Source of the DNA: Ophiobolus disseminans
Taxonomy: Eukaryota; Ascomycota; Dothideomycetes; Pleosporales; Phaeosphaeriaceae
Reading direction: 5' to 3'
Assembly (NCBI GenBank): GCA_010093685.1
Contig: MU006217.1
Span: 706,911-770,910, forward strand
Length of the DNA: 64,000 nt
Shown here in pieces: positions 1 to 10,308 of this stretch. Every line of letters starts with the position of its first letter. Position 1 is the first letter of the stretch. The notes beneath the pieces were generated by a model. That model saw only the letters and a list, made by a program, of their open reading frames with translations. It was not told where the DNA came from and ran no database searches. A program made the position numbers and the translations under genes.

Positions 1-1090
1 TAACCCGTGGGCATGGGTGGCATAGGGGGGCGAGGGCCATTGTATCCGCCTTGAGCTTGTCCGAATCCAGTCTGCTGCGGCTGCATGCCCGTGGCCTGCA
101 TCCCCATGGGCTGTTGACCATATCCAGTAGGCTGAGTCACCAGTGTGTTTAGTAGCTGGCTGTTGGACTGTTGAGGCTGCGGCTGCTGTATCTGAGGCGG
201 CTCGTTAAACTTCGGCGCGTTGCTGGCGGGGGTAGGTCGACTCGGTCCGTCTTCTGCAATACTGAAGGAGATGATGTCGACCATACTAGAGACCTCGTTC
301 TTAACGCGGTCGGGTAGGCTGTTCGGCAGGTCCTTTCCGGTCAGCTTGAGGTTGCAAAGGTACATGGCGAGGGCGAACTCGGGGAACAGGAGCTGGCCGG
401 ACTTGGTCGTGTCGCAGAGCGTCCTACAGTTGTTAGTCGTGACTTCTCCTGCAATGGACGCAGTACCCACCAGATATGCCCCAGGGCGTCTCCAGACAGC
501 TTCGAGCGCATCAAGAGGTCCCGCGCCTGGTCTCCAGACAGCGCCTGCGAGTCGCCCACGGCCGACTTGAACAGCTGCTCGAACTTGGCCTGGTCCTGCG
601 CTGTGATGAAGGACAGCCGTATGTTGGGGATCTTGCTCGACTTCGCGGGGACGGGCGGGGGTACGGACGAGGCCGAGGAGCTTCCTCTGAACGAGTCAGC
701 CATCTGCGCCGAAGTCATGCCCGTGGGCTGCGGTCGTTGCGGTTGGGCCGGTGGCTGCTGCTGTTGCGGCGGCGGCGGCGGCGCTCCAGTCTGGAATTGC
801 TGCTGTATGGGAGCTTGTGGCTGCTGGAACTGGCCCTGCTGCCCTGGATAGCCCGTGAACTGCTGCTGCATTGGCTGTTGTTGCGGCTGCCCAAACCCCT
901 GCGGCTGTCCCGGGAAGCCAGTATACTGCTGCTGTACTGGAGCCCCTCCAAAACCCGTCGGTTGAGGCCCCAGTCCGCCCTGAAAGCCCCCAGGCTGCTG
1001 CCCGTACGGCTGCTGTTGCTGGCCATACTGAGGCTGGCCGGGTCGGGCGCTGTTGCCGCCCCCTAAGTACGAGTTGGAGCCGGAGAACAT
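1..1090 (-). CDS. PAN1: PAN1, actin/endocytosis scaffold, N-terminal part (cut by window edge)
   Basis: Pan1 is a scaffold of the Pan1-Sla1-End3 endocytic coat that activates Arp2/3-driven actin assembly at cortical patches. Exons are complement(<1..423, 471..1090); the 47-nt intron (424-470) has donor GTGGGT, a CTAAC branch and acceptor CTGTAG, and its removal restores the EH-domain phrase IWTLCDTTKSG. The first ~150 residues are Gln/Pro/Gly-rich with repeated QPTGF/QQQYTGF/QQFTGY motifs, typical of Pan1 N-termini. The first EH domain follows at about residues 160-255 (QDQAKFEQLF to ALAMYLCNLKLTGK). After it comes another QPTGY/QQTGF-rich linker that runs off the window at base 1, so about 347 residues are visible and the second EH domain, coiled coil and proline-rich tail are missing. 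The ATG at 1088-1090 is the first in frame. It is divergent from the small coiled-coil gene at 1334. Confidence 0.9.
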
Positions 1091-1333
1091 GGTGGGCGAG
1101 CTGTCGCGGAAGAATTGGAGAGTTGGACGGGGCGCATGCGACGGCTAGGAATATACAGAGGCGCTCGGGAGCGATGGTAAGCCGGCAGGTGAGGTTGGCA
1201 GCAATGTGTCTGTGCTGTTGCTTCGAGTATGTCGCGCTAGGCGGGAGCTTAGTCGTCATCCAGCATCTGGGAAGTCGAGTTCGCGTCTAAGCCGCCGCGA
1301 CACGAATCCACACTTCACCACCAACATCAAAAC

Positions 1334-1624
1334 ATGTCGAATGCGCAGAACGGGGAAGCAATTGGGGCCCGCCCAGAGGCTGACTTTGCCCAAGTACGTC
1401 ATAATTTAGACGTTCAGATCATGTTCTAACTATCATCACAGGCCATGAAGGAGCTCCAGCGCGGCGAACAAACCGCGGCCACCTTGGAAAACCACCTTGA
1501 TTCGCTCGAAAAGAAGATCGAGGAGCTTCTGGCGCAGGCAGAAAAAGCCGACCAAGAACTGAAAACTTCGCCAAAGGAGGCAAGTGACAAGTCTACCGCA
1601 GAAGAGAATAAGGAGTCTTCATGA
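1334..1624 (+). CDS. Small coiled-coil protein, 80 aa
   Basis: Two exons, 1334..1393 and 1442..1624, are joined across a 48-nt intron (donor GTACGT, acceptor CACAG). They encode 80 residues beginning MSNAQNGEAIG and ending ENKESS. The central half (AMKELQRGEQTAATLENHLDSL, then KKIEELLAQAEK) is a run of heptads predicting one helical coiled coil, flanked by acidic, Ser/Lys-rich disordered ends. No enzyme motif, signal peptide or membrane segment is present. The length and single-coil layout recall small coiled-coil adaptor families such as UPF0184, but I cannot assign it. It shares a 243-bp divergent promoter region with PAN1 and is convergent with MRI1. The good splice signals and the reading frame continuing over both exons support a real gene; the function is unknown. 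Confidence 0.7.
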
Positions 1625-1903
1625 GCCGAGTGGAAGATGATGGTGCATGGATGCGAAAAAGAGGCAAGTGTACTAAGATACAGTTGGAGGTTGTCACAGG
1701 GCTAGGCAACCGCATAACCTGATAAGCTCACGAGCGTCACGAACGTCACGATTACATAGACCGGTTAGAGGTGGGATTCGCACATGAAGCATGGGAGCTC
1801 GAGTGAGGGGTAATACACATATTCAGCTCAGCTTGATGGCAAATACTTCTTGTGAGGATCCATTCAATTGCTGAATATCAGGGATTTGGGGAGATAGCCA
1901 CAT

Positions 1904-3128
1904 TCACAGTCCTCCAATCGTCGATGGCTTGATGTCTGAGCCATCCGTCTTGAACACCTCTTCCAGGTGGAACACGCCATTGCTATCCTTCTCCACGACT
2001 CCCACCTCTGTGACGATCCCGTCGATCAGCTCTGCGGGCGTGACATCGAAAGCCGGATTCCAGACACCAATGCCATTTGCGGCAATGCTGATGGTCTCCA
2101 CAACTCCAAGATCAAGACTCACTCCGTCGTGGCGTGGTCCCTTGACTAGAGTCACTTCCTTGCCCGGTCGCTCCTCGATGACAATATCTGCGCCGGACTT
2201 GGTCTTTAGGTCGATGGTTGTCCTTGGTGCAGCGACAAGGAACTTGACTCCGTGGTGCTTAGCAAGGATGGCAAGTGAGTAGGTTCCGATCTTGTTGGCA
2301 GTGTCTCCATTGGCGGCTACACGGTCTGCGCCAACGACTATGCCTGCAATGTTCTCGCTCTCCCCGCGTAATCGGAGTAGAGCTGCTGCCATGGAGTCGG
2401 TCACGAGAGTGGCTGGGATTTGGTCGTGGACAAGCTCAAATGCTGTCAGCCTCGAGCCTTGGTTGTATGGTCGAGTCTCAGAGCAGAAGGCATGCTTCAA
2501 GTTTCCTTTAGCGTGCAGTGACCGGATGACACCAAGAGCTGTACCGTATCCTGCGGTTGCGAGAGACCTGTGCGGTTAGCAAACAACGAGGATTGAAATG
2601 TAAAGATACCCACCCGGTATTGCAGTGTGTCAACATGCTCACTGGACCCTTCTTACCCGCCTCAGAGTTCTTCAATATCCACTCTGCGCCATGCTTGCCA
2701 ATGTTCTCGTTGTCGCTCACATCATCAACCAGCATCTGCTCGGCCGCCTGCACATATGCCTCTCTCACTGCATCACCATTTGCACCGTCTTTTGCTGCAG
2801 CGTCGTCTGTGATCTTCCTCAGTTTGCCTGCCGCGTCTGCCAAATTCACCGCGGTCGGTCTGCTCGTGACCAGGTAGTCAAGCTTTTCGGTGATGAAGAG
2901 TTCAACCTCTTCTGCTACCGAAGATAGCTTCATGTTCGTGAGCTCGACTGCAAGCGCTAGTGCCGCGACTATCGCAATTGCAGGCGCACCACGCGTGCGC
3001 ATCTCCTTGATGGCATGCCATGCATCTGTGCTCGAGTAGATGTGATCATACTCTTCAGCATGCGGAAGTTTTAGTTGGTCGAGAATTTCGAGTTGGCCTC
3101 GCGAGTACTTGATCGCTTGTAGTACCAT
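1904..3128 (-). CDS. MRI1: Methylthioribose-1-phosphate isomerase
   Basis: This enzyme converts 5-methylthioribose-1-phosphate to methylthioribulose-1-phosphate in the methionine (MTA) salvage pathway, in the cytosol. Exons are complement(1904..2567, 2614..3128), giving 392 aa, close to the usual family length. The 46-nt intron (GTGGGT...CACAG) interrupts the conserved phrase THCNTGSLATAGYGTALGV, which contains the catalytic cysteine region of the eIF2B-alpha/MTNA family. Other family marks are TRGAPAIAIVAAL near residue 50, ETRPYNQGSRLTAFEL, and GADRVAANGDTANKIGTY, which carries the conserved acidic residue. The C-terminus (VWNPAFDVTPAELIDGIVTE) is also typical. The start at 3126-3128 fits the conserved MVLQAIKYSRGQLEILDQL opening of this family; in-frame codons continue upstream but are not conserved in style. 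Two CACGTG motifs lie 119 and 263 bp upstream of the ATG. Confidence 0.95.
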
Positions 3129-4124
3129 GATGCTCGATAAAAGGTTTGTTGTAAGGTTTGCAAGCTCTGCGAAAATTTCAAGATGGCGAGCGTTGGGTTG
3201 CAATTGCCCAATTTGATTCTGGAACGCCACAGCCCTACAAACGCAACACGTGCAAGCGGCTTTCGAGCTGCATATGCTGTAATACCTATCTACACAAACT
3301 ACTGTTCTACCAAAATCGCCATGTCCACACATGTGCACGAACGTCTGTAATCCATATTAGGCTGGTGATAAGCCCATGACGAAGGAGGCGCACGTGGTCA
3401 TGGCCCGAGACCGCGGCACGCTTAGAAGGCCAGAATGTAGCCGCATTCAGCGGTCACGGCAAACTTCGCAATGACCAGCTGGTGTCTCCAGAGTCCACGG
3501 ACACGCAAACAGGAGCTCCGGACGACAACTCCAGTTTGCGCAACAATATCTTACATCGACTATCTTGCAGTGCGTGCTCGGGCGTGCCTGTCGGAGGTTG
3601 CCAAGGTTCTCGGAGCCGCCCACCCGCCTAAATGCAGGGCCGGGCAAGGATGTAGGATGCCCAGGTCTGTAATTTCGCCGCTTCTGAAGTCTGCACCGGA
3701 CGGCGAAGGGTGAATGACGAGCGCCAATAGCGCCGCAATATGGCTACGAGACCCCCCCTTCACGCTTCCTCGGTCCCGAATTGAATTGCTTTCGCTCGCT
3801 ATTTTACCTTTCCGGTTGTTCTTGTACATATCTCGCCGCATTTCTCTTCAACCAATCTATCGCCGCTTTCGGAACCACGCCGCCATCTGGGTGCACTAAT
3901 TCGTGGAGAAACGACCCACTGTAGATAGACCCAACATCTTCAGAAACAAGTCACCCACCCAGCGACCCAACTCAGTCACATGCGCCCTGCGACCAATTGA
4001 CAGAGCGTGCGCAAAGATCCAAGACACTCCAGAACACACCCCTCAGCGATTGGAGCAGAACCACCTACGTCGATCGCCTCATCACGAATCAGCCCCGCGC
4101 ATTCTGGCGCAAATACATATAACG
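3129..4124. other. Divergent promoter region between MRI1 and the IZH3-like gene
   Basis: About 1 kb with no convincing coding sequence on either strand. It must hold the promoters of both divergent genes. CACGTG palindromes occur at 3247-3252 and 3391-3396, both on the MRI1 side. Bases 3760-4120 are pyrimidine-rich with short A tracts, as expected for the leader of the plus-strand gene. Confidence 0.6.
3247..3396. promoter_or_regulatory. Pair of CACGTG (E-box/Cbf1-type) sites upstream of MRI1
   Basis: Two perfect CACGTG hexamers, at 3247-3252 and 3391-3396, sit 119 and 263 bp upstream of the MRI1 start codon. In budding yeast the bHLH factor Cbf1 binds CACGTG and cooperates with Met4 at sulfur and methionine genes. 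That these copies bind the fungal counterpart is inference; a single hexamer can occur by chance in a region this long, and two close together is only suggestive. Confidence 0.35.
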
Positions 4125-5691
4125 ATGCCCCTCATGCCGCGCTCCATGTCGAGCACTGCTGTCAGTACGTCAGTCATGACTTCGCAAGAAGAGCCTGTCC
4201 GACCTTCGTACCGAGGCTATGGCACCATCACTTCTGAGCGACAACGGCGGCACTCCTGGCAACACACAAGACCTTGCATGCACGAGGCAGAGAACTTTCA
4301 CATTTTGGTATGTCGCACGCCGCAATATACCCCTTGTCATCCTAACATCTCTCCAGCTTCGGAACTTCCTCACAGAACTCAATTGCAGACTAGACTTCCT
4401 TGAATCCTACGGCTCCCTCAAATACGATGCCGGTGTCGAATATGCATGGACGACCCTGATCAACGTGCGCGATTCTTGCTCCAATATATCAGATGGCGCA
4501 ATCGAAGCCGGTCGACGACGCGCCGCCGTCTTCGTCGAAACCCTCGAAGAGCGCTACAAAGACGCCTTGGAGCGCAAAGAAACCTTCGGAGAAAAGGTCC
4601 TCGAAGGAATAATTCTCATGGATTCATACCTCACCGAGTTCGAGACTCGCGCATACGCTCTCAAGGACGGCACAATATCATCCTACGCCCACGAATTCTA
4701 CGAAGAAGGACGTCGGAAAGTGGACGAGGGCTTCGAAATTGCAAAGGGTGTCGTAGACGGCGGTCTCGACAAAGCGCGCCGTGCCCGCGAAACTATCGAA
4801 CTCACAATCGAATCCGCCGTTGCACGCGCCCTCGCCCGCGCAAAAGAGCACGGCCTAATCCACTACGACGACCTCCCCGAGCCGTGGCGCGTAAACCCCC
4901 ACATCCTCAAAGGCTACCGCTTCAGCGAAGGGAAATGGGCCTGCGTGCGCTCCGTCTTCGGCCTGCACAACGAACTCATAAACATCTGGACGCACCTCCT
5001 CGGCTTCCTCATGGTGCTCGCCCTCGCTTTCTACTTCTACCCCACAAGCGCGAACTTCAGCAACAGCACCAAAACCGACATCTTCATCGCAGCAGTCTTC
5101 TTCTTCGCGGCCTGCAAATGCCTCGTCTGCAGCACCATCTGGCACACCATGAATTCCATCTCACACCAAAGCCTCCTCGAACGCTTCGCATGCGTAGACT
5201 ACACCGGCATATCCCTGCTCGTAGCAGCAAGCATAATGACGACTGAATACGCAGCGTTTTACTGCGAACCCGCGTCGCGCTGGACTTATATGCTCATCAC
5301 AGCCGCCCTCGGCATCGGCGGCGTCATCCTGCCCTGGCACCCCACTTTCAACCGCGCAGACATGGCGTGGCTACGCGTCACTTTTTACGTCTCCCTCGCG
5401 CTCACGGGCTTCTTGCCGTTCGGACAACTCGCATATAGCCGCGGCATCGAATGGGCGCAGTATTTCTACGCGCCGATTACGAAGAGCCTCGTCGTGTACA
5501 TGACCGGCGCGCTGCTGTATGCGAGTAAAGTCCCAGAGCGCTTTTGTCCCGGCTGGTTCGATTATGTGGGGTGTAGCCATAATATTTGGCATCTTGCTGT
5601 GTTGGGCGGCATTGTGTTTCATTATCTGGCTATGCAGACTATGTTTACGAGTGCGTTGGCTAGGGCCGAGACAAGTTGTTCGGTGTATTAG
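4125..5691 (+). CDS. IZH3-like AdipoR/haemolysin-III family membrane receptor
   Basis: Member of the PAQR/ADIPOR-HlyIII family, which in yeast (Izh1-4) affects zinc and sterol homeostasis. Exons 4125..4307 and 4357..5691 (49-nt intron, GTATGT...CTCCAG) give 505 aa. The N-terminal ~240 residues are soluble, helical and charged (for example ALERKETFGEKVLEGIILMD), a long extension characteristic of the Izh3 branch. The HlyIII domain starts at EPWRVNPHILKGYRFSEGKW, then FGLHNELINIWTHLLGF, followed by seven hydrophobic segments. Metal-site signatures are present: a histidine in the CSTIWHTMNS segment and the C-terminal HxxxH in CSHNIWHLAVLGGIVFHY. Several in-frame ATGs (4125, 4134, 4146 and later) could start translation; 4125 is the first after an in-frame leader. 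Location is predicted to be the plasma or an internal membrane. Confidence 0.85.
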
Positions 5692-6227
5692 TAGGATGGA
5701 GTGTAGAGGTGGATGGATTCTGAGCATTTGTGAGCGAGCGTTGCATTGTGGTGCATTCTGCATCGATGGTGAGGCGTTTTGATAGAGAGTTTGTTGTAAA
5801 GTCGCTGAATGAAGCACGTTGAGTTTAAAGTGAACATTGCATAGAGTGACAAGTTTGTGAAATTAACGGATATCAGCTGAACTACTGTCTACAATGTTTC
5901 GTTCTAATAACTAACAAATAACAATAAACCCCGTTTTCATCTATACTAGCTTACAACAAGAGGCTCTAAGAAGCGAAACGAAAGCAAATACCAGTAAGCA
6001 ATCATAAGTCATATCAAGGCCGTGCCATCATCTTCTACACAGTAGGAGAGTCGTGATCTTGGTCGTGACATGAGCAGAGCGCCGACAGAGGGGAGCAGAT
6101 AAAAGTCTAGAAAGGAAAGCGCGAAGCAGCTACCGCAATGTTTTGCGCAGAAGAGTGACAGAGATCCGCCAAATGCAATAGTGCTATGCGAAGCGAAATG
6201 AAGCGAAACGGATAGAAAAAGAAATGC
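5692..6227. other. Convergent intergenic region (3' ends)
   Basis: Roughly 535 bp between the 3' ends of the IZH3-like gene and the Zn2Cys6 gene. It is AT-rich and presumably holds both polyadenylation regions. A short purine direct repeat of the form GAAGCGAAACGRA occurs at about 5970 and, as a doublet, at about 6187-6212. No coding potential is seen. Confidence 0.5.
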
Positions 6228-8501
6228 TCAACTCTTCAAAAGTAGAAGCCGAGCCACAAGACGGTCGAAGAAATACCCCATGTCTTCACCCTGTCTCATC
6301 GCCGTAGCTTTACGCGAGAGGTAGCCAACCTCACTAGCCTTCCTGATGCTCCCTCTTACATTCTCGACGAAAGTGTCCAGTGGCGACGAGTTGTGCTGAG
6401 CTGACATAGCCTCGCCTTCCCATTCAGGTCGGAGTCTGGCATGACACCCAGAGAAGCATGCCGTGTAGAAGGCGAGTAGGGGCTTGACGCCTTCGTCGTC
6501 AATGCCATGGTTAACATCTGATGTTGAGTTCCTCGGTATGTCGAAGCTGTCGTGATATGGCAATTTGGCTCCATGATAGTGGATTGACTCGATTGTCATC
6601 AGAACAGTGATCATGATTGCTAGCGTCATCGGCCAGTCGTCGCAGTCGCGGTTGAGGAGGAGTTGCTCTAAAGAAGACAGAACCTCCTTCATAAGTGCCA
6701 GGGCCAAGCCTGGCATGACTTTGCCGAATTGCGACCGGATGAAGCACGGTCTTGGTGTGGAGATGTCTGACGATTCCATTGTGGTCTGCACCAGATGAGA
6801 CAAAGTCGCATCGCTGTTGGGTGGTGGCAAGGTAATGTCGCCACCGATGTGGACAAGAACCAGCAGCTTGAGCGCTTGGTGCAATGTCCGAGATTGTGAC
6901 GAGCCGGTCGGAAACGAACGATAAAAGACGTACACATCGCGCAAGATTCTGAGTGGCGAACAAAACAACGGGAAGTGGCGAAAGTGTTGCGAAACCAATA
7001 GCGATAGATGGCTGTCCAAAGTCTGCATGAGGTTTGTTGAGGCGTCTTTGGTGAGTATCGCAGGTAACACTGCATTCACATGCGTGCAACCGGTACTAGG
7101 CTCAGGAGGCGACCAAGAATAGACGAAATGTTCGTGCAAATGTGTCGATCCGTCCCCAATGTTCAAAGCATGAACCGGAACCCGGAGTTCTGGACCAAAC
7201 CCAAAGTACAGCGGGATGGTGTATGTGGCTGGCAATGTGCTGAAGCCCCTTGGTGTGATGAACGACTCGGTTGGTCGCGCCGTAGGATGCCACTTAGCGG
7301 AAAGGAAAGTGCCCGCCAGATCGCTAAGTAGGCGATCGCGGCAAGGATGATTGACGAGATCGCCCTTGTAATGCTCCAGGCATGACCTGCATGGTGTGCC
7401 TGGATCACACTTCTCTTTGCGTTTCTGGCAGTTGGCGCATGCTCCAATGACCCTCATCAACGCCGCGTGAGTACGCTGCTCTGCAGTGAGGCCCTTCTTG
7501 CGCCCTCTTGGTGTTCTGCCCTGTCCTCCTTCTGTGCTCGTTGGCGTGAGGCGATTCGTTTGTGCATTGAGGTGGTAGGAGACCCATCCGAGCCCTTCTG
7601 AGGTCGGCGAAGGCGTTGGTAGTTTACGTCGCGATTCAGTACGTGAACTGCTCCGGGATAATGTGATACTACGTTGCCGACGATGAGCGATAGGAGAAAC
7701 CGATAGTGCAGGGGGTACCCTTTGTGTCCATTGCGACTGGGCGACAGCAGAGTTGAAGCTCGCTGGTCGACGTTTTGATTGAGGAATCGTAACGGCTCTG
7801 CTACGTTGCTGCTCAAAGTCTGCTGAATGCGGATAAGACGTGAAAGAACCATTGAAGCTCTGCGATTGTGGGTAGGGAATCGATATCGGAGCCGCCTCGG
7901 TGTTGTACTCATCGGCTTCAGCGATCGGTTCGATTATTTGAGGCTGATCTGTCCAGGTGCCAATGTTGGTAAAAATCTGAGAGGCTCGGACGTCCAAGGA
8001 GCTGAAAGAGTGGGATGAACCTGCCACATGTGGATTCAGCACACTTTCCGAAGTGGGCTCGAAAGAGCCGGTCGTCGGTAAACTGTCTGCTATGCGCTCA
8101 TATCTTGTGTCTAGGATAGGCGATTCTTGAGAATGATACAAGGGTGGTACAGTATTGTAACAGGCTTCAAATGACCCGAAATAACATTCACCTCCAATGA
8201 TAGGTGAAGTATCGAAGGACGGGGAGGTGCAGTACACTTGGCCGAACGAAGATGACGCGTCAAGGATCGATGGTGGCGCGGAGACGTCGAGTGATGGGGT
8301 GCCATCTGCGAGCGACGGGGGCGCTGATGTCAGGTAAAGTTGTTCAGAAGTGACGCTTTCGGAGAGGTGGTAATCGTGTGTAAGGCCGTCGTCTTGGGGG
8401 CTCATAAATTTAGTATATATTGGATCCAAGAATTCCCCATCCCAGGCAACAAAATCTTGCCAGTTTTCCATTGGCGAGGTAGTATAAATGTGTTCAGACA
8501 T
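6228..8501 (-). CDS. Zn2Cys6 transcription factor, centrally placed DNA-binding domain
   Basis: Intronless 757-aa protein with a fungal binuclear zinc cluster at about residues 352-386: C-A-N-C, QKRKEKC, DPGTPC, RSC, then a final Cys in VNHPC. Spacing is C-x2-C-x6-C-x5-C-x2-C-x12-C, so the last loop is longer than the usual 6-9 residues. The cluster lies mid-protein behind ~350 residues of Ser/Thr/Pro/Gln-rich disordered sequence, which could serve for activation. A basic TPRGRKKGLTAEQRTHAALM stretch immediately precedes it. The C-terminal half contains helical hydrophobic segments (SLLVSQHFRHFPLFCSPLRI; LKLLVLVHIGGDI) resembling the middle-homology regulatory region. The ATG at 8499-8501 gives MSEHIYTTSPMENWQDFVAW. 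Target genes are unknown; the neighbours do not form an obvious pathway with it. Confidence 0.85.
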   Translation of the reverse strand: MSEHIYTTSPMENWQDFVAWDGEFLDPIYTKFMSPQDDGLTHDYHLSESVTSEQLYLTSAPPSLADGTPSLDVSAPPSILDASSSFGQVYCTSPSFDTSPIIGGECYFGSFEACYNTVPPLYHSQESPILDTRYERIADSLPTTGSFEPTSESVLNPHVAGSSHSFSSLDVRASQIFTNIGTWTDQPQIIEPIAEADEYNTEAAPISIPYPQSQSFNGSFTSYPHSADFEQQRSRAVTIPQSKRRPASFNSAVAQSQWTQRVPPALSVSPIAHRRQRSITLSRSSSRTESRRKLPTPSPTSEGLGWVSYHLNAQTNRLTPTSTEGGQGRTPRGRKKGLTAEQRTHAALMRVIGACANCQKRKEKCDPGTPCRSCLEHYKGDLVNHPCRDRLLSDLAGTFLSAKWHPTARPTESFITPRGFSTLPATYTIPLYFGFGPELRVPVHALNIGDGSTHLHEHFVYSWSPPEPSTGCTHVNAVLPAILTKDASTNLMQTLDSHLSLLVSQHFRHFPLFCSPLRILRDVYVFYRSFPTGSSQSRTLHQALKLLVLVHIGGDITLPPPNSDATLSHLVQTTMESSDISTPRPCFIRSQFGKVMPGLALALMKEVLSSLEQLLLNRDCDDWPMTLAIMITVLMTIESIHYHGAKLPYHDSFDIPRNSTSDVNHGIDDEGVKPLLAFYTACFSGCHARLRPEWEGEAMSAQHNSSPLDTFVENVRGSIRKASEVGYLSRKATAMRQGEDMGYFFDRLVARLLLLKS

Positions 8502-10108
8502 GCTGGTGTTGTGAGGATGGATGCGCCAGGTTCAGAAATCACACCTGGATGACCTCTGAGCGTAGCAATGAGATGCAATGTGGATCAACCCCGTGCCAGG
8601 GGTAGCATGGAATGACAGCAGAATGGAAGGAGTGCTGGAGACCAAAAAGAGTGCTGTGAGGCAGAAATAGTAACGTTTCTAACACAGGCTGAAGCGTTGC
8701 GAACATATACTTTTCCTATGGACTGGCGAAATGCGTAGGCCTGCGGCTGACAATGCGAACCTTGCAACTGCGCAGCAAGAGCCCACAGACAGATTGACGA
8801 GTAGTTGCCCGCGGCCTTATCACGTTGCTGTCTCTGATTAGTCCATTACTGAATGTCTCGTGTCAAGTGCCGTAGGCTGAATGTCCTGAGTCGATAGCCC
8901 TCATACTTCAGGGCGTCGATTGGAGTCAGTGGGCGTTCATCTGACCAGATCCTGGCTGCGGGTCGCAGCCGGTCAACCTTTGGGGCTGAGTACTTTCCGA
9001 CTAGCGCGAGTGTGCGTCAAGACAACAAATCAGAGCGAGCTGTGGGGAGGATGTGCGACGTAGGGCCGATCTGTCGGTTTGGAAAGTGCATGTTGTTGCG
9101 GCATTTCGGTACCCCAGTGCGTATGCGGCAGGCTTCTGGAAGACTTCGCCTTGCCGTGGCTGTGACGTGATGCAGCTATTACAGCACATACCAACTACTT
9201 CTGCTCCTTCACAAGGGTGTCGCGCAGTCGATGTTGGTCTTGATGGCGAAAAATTAATCGTTGTCGTGGTTCGCCATTGCGACGTCACAGTAGAGCTTGG
9301 GAAAGGGCAACGTTGGACGCAGAAGGCACCAGGCTTGCTCCCGTCTTGTGCCTACAGTTACCGACTACCCACATGAATTGTAATTCCCACGCCGACACTT
9401 TGTCAAGGGCGCTGTTCGATAGCATGCCCTGAGAATTTCAGGAATTCCCTCGATGTCCATCGATATGCGTTTGGTACAGCGCGCAGTGTGCCTCGGCTGC
9501 TGCAGGTACCTCGTACTTCGTCCTCAGCGCCCTCATGCTCACGGCCGAGGAGGTATGCCGTCTACCCGCGACCATATCTGTCAAAGCAACAGATAAGCTA
9601 ATGCACGCCCTGGCTTATGATGGAGCATTCCCTCCCAATACCACCGCCCTAAGATGCCAAGCATCGATGCCGCCTGACGAAGTGCCTTGACAGGCGCCCG
9701 TCATGGCTGTCAAAAGTGCCGCATAAGCAACAGGCGTCGCCTCTACCCTAGAACATGTTGGAGAAATTCTCGGCTATGTGATGCAAAGCTAGCAAGCCTC
9801 ATTTTATTTGGTTCCCTTTGTCGCTTGCGGCTCTGTGAGATTTGAACCTGCATCTGAGCTGATGGCATCACTTTGGAGCGGAGCTGACCGCACCACGCAC
9901 AATACGACAACGACCCGTTTCCGGTAGAACGTCCAGCTCTGGGACAAAACAACAAAGCTTGCCAGCTCATTTCCCGCTTCCCCGTGTGAGCATCCGGTGA
10001 GAATCCTTCGCAGCTTCACTCAGATGTAGACGATTGATTTGAGTAATGGCTTTCGTGTGAACTCTGGCAAAGTTCAGCCGGGGAAGAAGGGGTTGTTTTT
10101 GTTGGTGC
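8502..10108. other. Gene-poor region
   Basis: About 1.6 kb without a convincing gene. The first ~300 bp presumably carry the promoter and leader of the Zn2Cys6 gene. Short open frames on both strands lack conserved motifs and a plausible composition. A stretch near 9835-9895 on the minus strand loosely resembles a tRNA T-arm (GGTTCAAATC) but its T-stem does not pair, so no tRNA is called. Confidence 0.5.
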
Positions 10109-10191
10109 TTATAATACTTCTCGCCTCCTAGCTGCCCTTTCTATTCTCCTGCTCTCTGAAAATGCCAGCTATCATCACTGAAGTCCAGCAG
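10109..10191 (+). promoter_or_regulatory. Orphan promoter and possible first exon
   Basis: A TATAAT-like box at about 10110 is followed by a pyrimidine-rich leader (CTTTCTATTCTCCTGCTCTC), then an ATG at 10162 that opens MPAIITEVQQ and runs directly into a splice-donor-like GTACTG at 10192. This looks like the 5' end of a fungal gene. No matching second exon was found downstream, where the opposite strand carries a decayed AAA-type fragment. It may be a promoter stranded by a rearrangement, or chance. Confidence 0.2.
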
Positions 10192-10308
10192 GTACTGTGT
10201 TGTAGGAAAGTCGTATTCCAGTCTCTTGTTTGATTGTGTCATCTGTCATGTTCATCCTCAAATCCTTGAGGTACCTTCCAAATTTGCTACCTACGCTGGT
10301 CGTATGTT

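Noticed and set aside
3903..4403. Longer N-terminal extension of the IZH3-like gene starting at 3903
   Set aside because: The upstream in-frame residues have a Pro/His/Arg-rich noncoding look; the region behaves like a 5' leader, and the ATG at 4125 is a better start.
9835..9900. Minus-strand tRNA-like sequence with GGTTCAAATC resembling a T-loop
   Set aside because: The bases that should form the T-stem (GCAGG with CTCAC) do not pair and no cloverleaf with an acceptor stem can be drawn.
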